Position numbers and translations under genes: made by a program. A model generated the notes under the pieces. The model worked only from the letters and a program-made list of their open reading frames with translations. It searched no databases and was not told the DNA's origin. From NCBI GenBank assembly GCA_019247305.1, contig JAFAPC010000206.1, positions 1 through 40,155 on the forward strand: a stretch of 40,155 nt of DNA, given 5' to 3'. Positions 34,734 to 40,155 of this stretch are shown here, in pieces. Numbering within the stretch: position 1 is the stretch's first letter; each line of letters begins with the position of its first letter. The DNA comes from Pseudonocardiales bacterium. GTDB lineage: Bacteria > Actinomycetota > Actinomycetes > Mycobacteriales > Pseudonocardiaceae.

Positions 34734-35119
34734 TCCTCTATATCGAGACGTCGGCGGCGGCGAAGCTACTCGTCGAGGAGCCCGCATCGACCCGACTGGC
34801 GGCGCGGCTCGATACGGCCGTGGACCAAGGTGATGCCCTGCTCTCCAGCATGCTTCTGGAGACCGAGCTACGCCGACTGGCCCTCCGCGTTGAGCTGGCC
34901 CAAACCGCCGTGACCCACCTGCTCGAGCACTTCGACCTGGTGGAGACCGACCGATCCCTCTACCGGGAGGCGGGCCTGCTCCCCGGCCCTCACCTCCGCA
35001 GCCTCGACGCACTGCACCTCGCGGCCGCGCTGCGCGTCGGTGCCGACGTCATGGTGACCTACGACCGCCGGCAAACCGACGCGGCCGACGCCGCCGGACT
35101 GCCCGTCGTGGCGCCCTAG
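34730..35119 (+). CDS. PIN-domain toxin (VapC-type), first Asp replaced by Glu
   Basis: The protein has 129 residues, overlapping the antitoxin by 4 nt. The PIN ribonuclease pattern is present: MILYIETSAAAKLL at the N-terminus, LLETELRRL with acidic residues 44/46, SLDALHLAAAL with Asp93 and VTYDRRQTDAA with Asp112/117. The first catalytic position is normally Asp (YLDTSA) but is Glu6 here (codon GAG). A Glu might still hold metal, or may weaken the toxin. Family members cleave tRNA, rRNA or mRNA. Confidence 0.87.
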   Translation: MILYIETSAAAKLLVEEPASTRLAARLDTAVDQGDALLSSMLLETELRRLALRVELAQTAVTHLLEHFDLVETDRSLYREAGLLPGPHLRSLDALHLAAALRVGADVMVTYDRRQTDAADAAGLPVVAP

Positions 35120-35121
35120 GC

Positions 35122-36075
35122 TTGAGCATGACGCAAAACCGGTGTGTCGGCACTGTCTGGCGAGCCACCGCTCCGGTGCTGGTTGTGCACGGTGGCGCGG
35201 GTCGCATCGTGCCGGAGGAACTCAGCGCGGCGCGCGCCGCCGCGGCTAGGCGCGGGCTGCGCCAGAGCTTGGCGGCCGGCATGACGGTGCTGCGCGACGG
35301 TGGATCAGCACTAGATGCGGTGATCGCTGCCGTGCTGGTCCTCGAAGACGACGAACAGTTCAACGCCGGCCGGGGTGCCGTCCTCACCGCGGCTGGTGGC
35401 GTGGAACATGACGCGGCGGTGGCGGATGGGGCGACACGCCGCGCCGGGGCGGTGACCTGCATCAGCGGTGTCCGCAATCCGGTGCTCGCCGCCCGAGCGG
35501 TGCTGGAACGCACCCCGCATGTGCTGTTGAGCGGCGCGGGAGCCCACGAGCTTGCCCGTCGGGAAGGCCTCGCCTTAGTGCCAGTCGACTGGTTCGTGAC
35601 CGCTCGTCGGCAACAGCAGCTGACTGGGATCCAGGCCAGGCCCGAACTCACTGGCGGGACGGTGGGCGCGGTCGCGCTGGATGTCGCCGGGCACCTCGCG
35701 GCGGCGACCTCGACCGGAGGCACCACCGGCCAGCTCGCCGGCCGGGTCGGGGACACCCCCTTGATCGGGGCCGGCACCTGGGCCGACGACCGCTCCTGCG
35801 CGGTGTCGGCGACCGGCGATGGTGAGGCGCTCATGCTCAGCGTCTTCGCCCACGAAGTCGACGCGCTCGTGCGGCTCGCCGGCCTGAGCCTGGGCGCGGC
35901 CTGCCACCAGGCCCTGCGGGAGACCGAGGCCAGGGCAGGGACCGGAGGCTGCATCGCCGTGGGACCGGATGGCACGGTAGCGATGCCGTTCACCAGTGCG
36001 GGGATGTTCCGAGGCGCGATAGACGCGACCGGTGACCCCAGGATCGGGATGTTCGCCGAGGACACTGAGTGTTGA
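35122..36075 (+). CDS. Isoaspartyl peptidase / L-asparaginase (Ntn hydrolase)
   Basis: The protein has 315-317 residues; TTG 35122 or ATG 35128 can serve as start. It is a plant-type asparaginase precursor with PVLVVHGGAGRI at the N-terminus, FNAGRGAVLT and HDAAVADG, and the autoprocessing site GGTVGAVALD, with Thr180 becoming the nucleophile. STGGTTGQLAGRVGDTPLIG follows. It hydrolyses L-asparagine or isoaspartyl dipeptides. The linker before the nucleophile is short, as is usual in bacterial members. It starts immediately after the vapC stop. Confidence 0.9.
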   Translation: MSMTQNRCVGTVWRATAPVLVVHGGAGRIVPEELSAARAAAARRGLRQSLAAGMTVLRDGGSALDAVIAAVLVLEDDEQFNAGRGAVLTAAGGVEHDAAVADGATRRAGAVTCISGVRNPVLAARAVLERTPHVLLSGAGAHELARREGLALVPVDWFVTARRQQQLTGIQARPELTGGTVGAVALDVAGHLAAATSTGGTTGQLAGRVGDTPLIGAGTWADDRSCAVSATGDGEALMLSVFAHEVDALVRLAGLSLGAACHQALRETEARAGTGGCIAVGPDGTVAMPFTSAGMFRGAIDATGDPRIGMFAEDTEC

Positions 36076-36164
36076 GCCGCAAACCGGCGGTCGAGGGGAA
36101 GTCTGGAGATGGGCAAGCCAGGTCACTCCGTATCCCAATCCCAACCGGAGTTAGGATATTCGGT

Positions 36165-36242
36165 ATGAGCGCCGCTCAGCAGCATCAGCAGCCCGAGCCA
36201 ACTCGCCCCCGTCGGCAGCGGGTTGGGATCACGGCAGGTTGA
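36165..36242 (+). CDS. Very short ORF upstream of the DUF6247-like gene
   Basis: The 25 codons (MSAAQQHQQPEPTRPRRQRV...) end in a TGA that overlaps the next TTG start. TAGGATATT just upstream could serve as a -10 element for a leaderless message. It could be a leader peptide or the displaced N-terminus of the next gene after a frameshift. Confidence 0.25.
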   Translation: MSAAQQHQQPEPTRPRRQRVGITAG

Positions 36243-36541
36243 AGCCAGTACCGGACTGGGCCGGGGACGCAGAGGCCGCACGGAGATTTGGCTCGCCACG
36301 CCAGATTCGTGCCGCTTTGCTGCGTGAGCAGGTGGAGGACTTCGACGCCGCGCTCAACGTGGCACGCCAGACACTGCATCCTGACCGACTGCGGCACATG
36401 CTGCAGATGTGGCGTCGGCAGGCCTTGATGACCGAGCGCGATCCTGAGGGTCACCGGCGGATGCTTGCCACCGCCGCCGAGGTTCAGCGCTCCGGAAATC
36501 CACGACCGGGGAGCGTGCTCAAGGCCGAGCTCGGTCTCTAG
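36239..36541 (+). CDS. DUF6247-like small protein
   Basis: The protein has 100 residues from TTG 36239. The pattern RFGSPRQIRAALLREQVEDFDAAL, then MLQMWRRQALMTERDPEGHRRML, is what I recall from the DUF6247 family of actinobacteria, which often stands before a small RelE-like toxin gene. This suggests an antitoxin-like role. A possible toxin relic follows at 36551. The family assignment is from memory of the motif. Confidence 0.6.
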   Translation: MKPVPDWAGDAEAARRFGSPRQIRAALLREQVEDFDAALNVARQTLHPDRLRHMLQMWRRQALMTERDPEGHRRMLATAAEVQRSGNPRPGSVLKAELGL

Positions 36542-36550
36542 CCCTAACCT

Positions 36551-36622
36551 ATGCTCAGCTACCAGGACCGGGTAGACGTGCTCTTGGTGACGTGGGTCGA
36601 GTTCACCGAGCAGGACGACTGA
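36551..36622 (+). pseudogene. Possible RelE-type toxin C-terminal relic
   Basis: The 23 codons from ATG 36551 include RVDVLLVTWVEFTEQDD, similar to the last strand of RelE/ParE-like toxins. The rest of such a toxin is absent. Weak evidence, supported mainly by position after the DUF6247-like gene. Confidence 0.25.
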
Positions 36623-37075
36623 ACGCACTGGTCATGCGCCAGTCAGAACCGTCTAACATCCACGGAAGGATGGGCGCCGCCGCGCCGCCGCGCGGCTTGG
36701 CCGTGCCCTAGCGCAGCATCACACGATATCGGCCAGATGGCGAACAACCGGCAGGGCAAACGGGTAACAGCCCGTGTTGCCGTCCAGATCAAACCGGACA
36801 TGTCAACGAACTCACCAGCCCGCGGGCAGCGGACCACCCTCGGCGGAGAGTCGGCCACCACAGTCCCTCGCTCTCAGTTTCGACTCACCGGCTGCACGAA
36901 CCGCGCACGCACCAGGCTGGAAGGTAACAGGGCTCCCCCAGTCTCCCAGGGAACCCAGTCTCCCAGGGAACCCAGCCTCCCAGGACATGGTGTGAGGGTT
37001 CCGCGGAACCGCGTTCGACCCACAACCCGGGAGCCCGCAGCGTGCTGGGAAGCAAGTGGGGAACCTGCTGGTCCG
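36623..37075. other. Gene-free stretch with a small tandem repeat
   Basis: About 450 bp with no supported gene. A plus-strand frame from 36737 is open but has no recognisable content. It contains the 17-bp tandem repeat at 36939-36984. Confidence 0.45.
36939..36984. repeat. 17-bp tandem repeat, about 2.7 copies
   Basis: The unit CAGTCTCCCAGGGAACC occurs twice perfectly and a third time partly (with one change). It is too short and irregular to be CRISPR-like; slippage is the simplest explanation. Confidence 0.8.
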
Positions 37076-37483
37076 TCAAGTGAGCTGAAGCGGACCGTGG
37101 TCGACGAGTTTCGCCGTGACCCGGCTGATGGTCGCCGTTCCGACACGGGCTAGGTAGTGAAAGAACATATCGACCTGGCAGTCCTCGTGCACCGGCGTCA
37201 CGGTGCCGTCCTCCTCGGCGACAGCGATGCGAGCCTCAGACGCTGGGAGCAACGCCGCGATCTGACAGGTCTGTGCTGTCAGCAGCACCAGCACAGCGGT
37301 CCCGCCGGCTTCTCGAAGCCGATCGAGCACGTAGCCGACGGTGTCGTCCGGGAGCACTGGGATGATCGTTTGGTCACCTGGCTCGTTGGTGACTTCCGCG
37401 AAGGTAGACCGGACGTCGCGGGAGCGGGCCAGACGGGCGATGGCCGGCACAGTCCGCGCACGTAGTTGATCCCTAGTAGCCAC
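37076..37483 (-). CDS. Hypothetical protein
   Basis: The protein has 135 residues from GTG 37483, chosen because GGAGG lies 7 nt upstream; ATG 37501 is an alternative. No family was recognised. The sequence has a central hydrophobic strand AVLVLLTAQTCQIAALLP and a C-terminal HYLARVGTATISRVTAKLVD segment. The ordinary composition and the good ribosome-binding site make it a likely gene. It is separated by about 300 bp from the DUF6907-like gene on the same strand. Confidence 0.5.
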   Translation of the reverse strand: MATRDQLRARTVPAIARLARSRDVRSTFAEVTNEPGDQTIIPVLPDDTVGYVLDRLREAGGTAVLVLLTAQTCQIAALLPASEARIAVAEEDGTVTPVHEDCQVDMFFHYLARVGTATISRVTAKLVDHGPLQLT

Positions 37484-37501
37484 GATCCGACCTCCGCTCA
37501 T

Positions 37502-37814
37502 TTTCCAGCCAGCCCTCGGCCAGGCTCAGTCTCCTGCCGGTTGACCAGATGGACGGGCACCCCCTTGCCGTGGCAGGAACCTTATTCCGAAGTCTTCGGT
37601 CCGTGGGCTGGCTCGTGCCCGCCGACGACGTGAAGCGGTGCTTGATCGCCGAAACTGTGGTGTGGCCGTGCGGGAGTGCACGGCCACACCACAGTTTCGG
37701 CGATCATCAAGTGGGTCCCTGCCTGCGGTGGGCCGCTGGACGATCGAAACCGAGACGCGGTGGGTAACGAGCGTCCTCGTTGATCGAGAACGTCTGCACC
37801 ATGTCAGGCGCCGC
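37502..37814. other. Intergenic region carrying a large palindrome
   Basis: About 310 bp between two minus-strand genes. Its main content is the inverted repeat at 37644-37705. Nothing else was recognised. Confidence 0.5.
37644..37705. repeat. 28-bp-stem palindrome with 6-nt loop
   Basis: Arms 37644-37671 and 37678-37705 are perfect inverted copies (GATCGCCGAAACTGTGGTGT start the left arm) around GGGAGT. Outside the arms, CTT and AAG can pair again past a 3-nt bulge. It looks like a REP/MITE-like intergenic palindrome. It may also terminate the DUF6907-like transcript, but it has no U-tract. Confidence 0.85.
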
Positions 37815-38204
37815 TCACCCGCCGCGCGGTTCAACGGTGACATGGCGCTGAAGGTAGAGCGGGTCAGGGCACACCTGGTGGCCAGCCGTGGGATCTGGGG
37901 AGTCGCAGCCGTGCTCCGGGCGGCCACTGTTGCTGCGCACCGTGGCGTCCAGGTGTTCGGACAGCTGGTCCCGCAGCCACGCGACAGTGGACAACGGGGC
38001 GAACGCGCACACGCTGGGGCCCAAGTACAGGTCTTTGATGAGCATCCGCAGGTAGGTGACGAACTCATCCTCTGGGCAGAACAGTTGCAGTTCAAACTGA
38101 CTTAGGCGATCCTCGTAGCAGATCGGCGCTGTCTGGTGCGCCCGTACCCCGTCCTCGGTGACATAACAGTGCTGCGGGTCACACCACGCCGGATGCCACG
38201 TCAT
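37815..38204 (-). CDS. DUF6907-like small protein
   Basis: The protein has 129 residues from ATG 38204. It starts with HPAWCDPQHCYVTEDGVRAH, a Cys/His-rich segment typical of actinobacterial proteins grouped as DUF6907, followed by QFELQLFCPEDEFVTYLRML. Two CxxxxC-like pairs may bind zinc. Function is unknown; such genes often sit near XRE-TPR regulators, as here. Confidence 0.6.
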   Translation of the reverse strand: MTWHPAWCDPQHCYVTEDGVRAHQTAPICYEDRLSQFELQLFCPEDEFVTYLRMLIKDLYLGPSVCAFAPLSTVAWLRDQLSEHLDATVRSNSGRPEHGCDSPDPTAGHQVCPDPLYLQRHVTVEPRGG

Positions 38205-38356
38205 CGGTCACCTGCCAGGGTCTGCTCGGCCAGGGCAATCGTGTTGGCGCGCGAGCTACCGGCTTCGCGGGGCCGGTGCGCTGTCAGGGGTAGGTGCTGT
38301 GGTGTAGTCACCTGGCAGACGATGCAGGGAGATCGACGGTGACCCTTTACATTCGG

Positions 38357-39589
38357 TTAACCCGGTCCGCCGATACCGAAACGGCGCCGCAGGCTGTCCA
38401 ACTCCCACGTCCGCCGCCGGGCCCGCTGGTCCAGGGTGAGCAGTAAGTCCCGGGCGATCGGGTCGTGACGGATGCGCACCGGCGACAGGCGCGCGGCGGT
38501 ATCCAGCGCGCGCAGCGCCTGGTCATCACGGGCGCCATCAGCTTGCGCCCAGGCCCGGGCCAGGTCGAAGTACACGTAGTGCGCTCGGTCCTTGCTGTCG
38601 AACACCGACAGGTCGATCGGTGCCGCGGCAAGGCGTTCGGCCATCTCTGGCCCAGCACCGGCCTCCACCGCAAAAGTTATCTCCCAGGCGGCCACGTTGG
38701 TCGGGCCGAAGTGGTAGCGCATGTGGTTGCGCTCCCCGGTGTGCGCGGCCAACGACCGGGCCTCGCCAAGATGGGTGGCGACCTCCGCGGTGCGGCCATC
38801 GCGAGCGGCGATCAGCGCCGTGGTCAGGTGCAGCATCCCGCAGACTTCGGCGGTGGCGGTGCCGTCCCGCGTCGGACCAGGCAGTGCCGAGACAGCACGA
38901 AGGGCCTGGGCACACACCAGGAGGCCCCGCCGACGGGCGCCGACGGCGAGCAGCGCTGTGCTGTAGTTCATCTCGGCCAGCGCGACCAGATCCGGCCGCT
39001 CAGCCAGCCAGGCGGCGTCCCGGCCCCGCTGCGCCGCGATTCCCGCCAGCTCCATCTGCCCAGTGCTCCCGGCCACGGCAGAGGCCACCCTGCACGCCGT
39101 CGCCAGCGCAACCAGCGCGACCTGACGCGCCTCGGCCCCGCTGGTGACTACATGAACGTGCAATTCCACCAGCAGGGCGGGCAGACCCTGCCCAGCGAAA
39201 CCGTAATTACAATCGTCGACGGCCTCGTGGGCCAGCGCCACGGCTTTGGTCAGCTCGGGCAGCGGCCGCACCGGCACGTCCGGGACGTCATCCAGCGTGG
39301 TGTCGTGCAGCGCCGTACTGATCGCCGCCACCGCCGCGGCGACCAACGCGCTTCGTCGGTCATGCCCCGCGGAGTGCTGCCCGGTCAAATCCGCCACCGA
39401 GCAGCCCAGCGCCTCGGCGAGGTTGTCGAGCAGGCCGCGCCGATTGAACCCCCGCAAGCCACGCTCCAACATCGACAGGTAGGGCCCGCTGATGCCGGCC
39501 AGCCCGCCCACCACGTCCAGGCTCAACCCCCGGCGATCGCGAATCATCCGCGCCCGAGCACCGATCGCCCGCACCTCGTCAGCGTCCAC
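38357..39589 (-). CDS. XRE-family regulator with C-terminal TPR-like helices
   Basis: The protein has 410 residues from GTG 39589, chosen because GGAGG lies 6 nt upstream; the frame is open to 39817 without conserved residues. The N-terminal helix-turn-helix (about 8-63) is RARMIRDRRGLSLDVVGGLA, then ISGPYLSMLERG. The rest is helical and TPR-like, with motifs such as ALAEMNYSTALLAVGARR and TTALIAARDGRTAEVATHL. This architecture is common in actinobacterial regulators of specialised or developmental genes. The ligand or target is unknown. Confidence 0.85.
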   Translation of the reverse strand: MDADEVRAIGARARMIRDRRGLSLDVVGGLAGISGPYLSMLERGLRGFNRRGLLDNLAEALGCSVADLTGQHSAGHDRRSALVAAAVAAISTALHDTTLDDVPDVPVRPLPELTKAVALAHEAVDDCNYGFAGQGLPALLVELHVHVVTSGAEARQVALVALATACRVASAVAGSTGQMELAGIAAQRGRDAAWLAERPDLVALAEMNYSTALLAVGARRRGLLVCAQALRAVSALPGPTRDGTATAEVCGMLHLTTALIAARDGRTAEVATHLGEARSLAAHTGERNHMRYHFGPTNVAAWEITFAVEAGAGPEMAERLAAAPIDLSVFDSKDRAHYVYFDLARAWAQADGARDDQALRALDTAARLSPVRIRHDPIARDLLLTLDQRARRRTWELDSLRRRFGIGGPG

Positions 39590-40155
39590 GACATCCCTCC
39601 CCCACCGATCCTCGCCCCCGTAAAGGTAGACGCGGTGATCTCGGCTCCCCGGTGGTGGGCCCAGTCCCGGCGCTGGTGGCAGCGTAGCCCTTTCCCCATC
39701 GCTTATCGTTCTGGTAGCGGGAATGCGCTTGAGGAAAGAGTGGGCGCTCAGCCAGCCGCAACACCGGAACCAAACCCACAGCCGACACGTGGTCGGCTCA
39801 CCACATGTCACCGACACCGTACCAGCCGTGTGAGATGCTCACACTCCATGGATGCTCCTCGAACTTGATCCGATGCAACCCTCAGCAAGTCCCATCATCG
39901 CAGTTCACAGGGCATCTACCCCTCGCCGACACCCCCTTATAACGCAATCTCGACGGTGGATCCAAGCTAAGAGTCACGCAGTCCAGCATCTAGCGGGAGC
40001 GAGCCAGCAACGCAAACATTCAGCCGGCGTGATCATGTTCATTGGTGGCATGGCGTGATAGCCCGATCGGTGAGGTGTCGGTCGGGTTGGTGTTGGTGAT
40101 CGTGGTTGGTCAGGTGGGGTGGGGATGGGGCGGTGTCCAGGGTCGCCCGAGCATG
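39590..40155. other. Window end without a supported gene
   Basis: About 560 bp. A G/T-rich stretch (40070-40135) ends the window. Short open frames exist, but none is recognisable. It probably belongs to the upstream region of genes beyond the window. Confidence 0.4.

Noticed and set aside
36939..36984. CRISPR array
   Set aside because: Units are 17 bp and contiguous with no spacers, and no cas genes are nearby.
36737..37153. 138-codon plus-strand ORF
   Set aside because: The translation is low in recognisable content, spans the 17-bp tandem repeat and overlaps the better-supported gene on the other strand.

Overview
The window is high-GC actinobacterial DNA, most likely from the order Pseudonocardiales or a close relative. 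The evidence is a tatD-rpfB-ksgA-ispE cluster beside an Rv1013/Pks16-like acyl-AMP ligase, a divergent rsmI / protein O-mannosyltransferase pair arranged as in Mycobacterium, and several actinobacterial-type families (DUF222-HNH, DUF6247-like, DUF6907-like, XRE-TPR regulators, NB-ARC/WD40 STAND proteins). Genus and species cannot be read from the sequence alone.

Region 1 (1-15.4 kb) is an accessory zone full of broken genes. It starts with an IS630-type transposase carrying two in-frame ambers. Next comes a compact Crp-like regulator / small membrane protein / nucleotidyltransferase-fold operon behind an alternating TACAC/GTGTA operator candidate. A Panacea-Fic toxin-antitoxin operon follows, whose Fic gene has an amber at codon 27. 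A likely tyrosine-recombinase remnant lies beside a 93-bp sequence that recurs about 10.8 kb away at about 90% identity (4102-4194 and 14899-14991). Between the two copies lie an internally deleted mobile-element-type gene, an M19 dipeptidase with a C-terminal frameshift and a missing zinc ligand, a proline iminopeptidase, and two large STAND NTPases. One is TIR-NB-ARC-TPR and is frameshifted. The other is DUF4062-NB-ARC-WD40 and has one amber. The right repeat copy is followed by a broken PIN toxin.

Region 2 (15.9-29.2 kb) is mostly conserved chromosome. It holds a DUF222-HNH protein, the acyl-AMP ligase, ispE, ksgA, rpfB and tatD (all minus strand), an ABM-domain protein, rsmI, a protein O-mannosyltransferase, a Tat/lipobox Rieske protein, an orphan plasmid-type DNA-binding protein, and an FdhF/YdeP molybdopterin oxidoreductase. 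A perfect 46-bp palindrome sits at the ksgA/ispE junction.

Region 3 (29.3-40.2 kb) is a second mixed zone. An intact fdhD diverges from the FdhF/YdeP gene. Further on, a NuoE-like subunit is followed by a heavily deleted NuoF-like and MoeA-like chimera, so an NAD-linked formate dehydrogenase or molybdenum-cofactor locus has probably decayed here. Inside the decayed tract lie two tandem paralogous Tyr/Gly-rich mini-proteins with a shared MRVSE(V/I)F.MGG start. They are the best candidate in the window for an undescribed system. The rest includes dienelactone hydrolase, a VapBC pair whose VapC has Glu at the first catalytic Asp position, an isoaspartyl peptidase / asparaginase, DUF6247-like and DUF6907-like proteins, a 28-bp-stem palindrome, and an XRE-TPR regulator.

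Two themes stand out: disabled defence or addiction genes concentrated in region 1, and relics of formate/molybdenum metabolism in region 3 next to genes of that pathway that still look intact.
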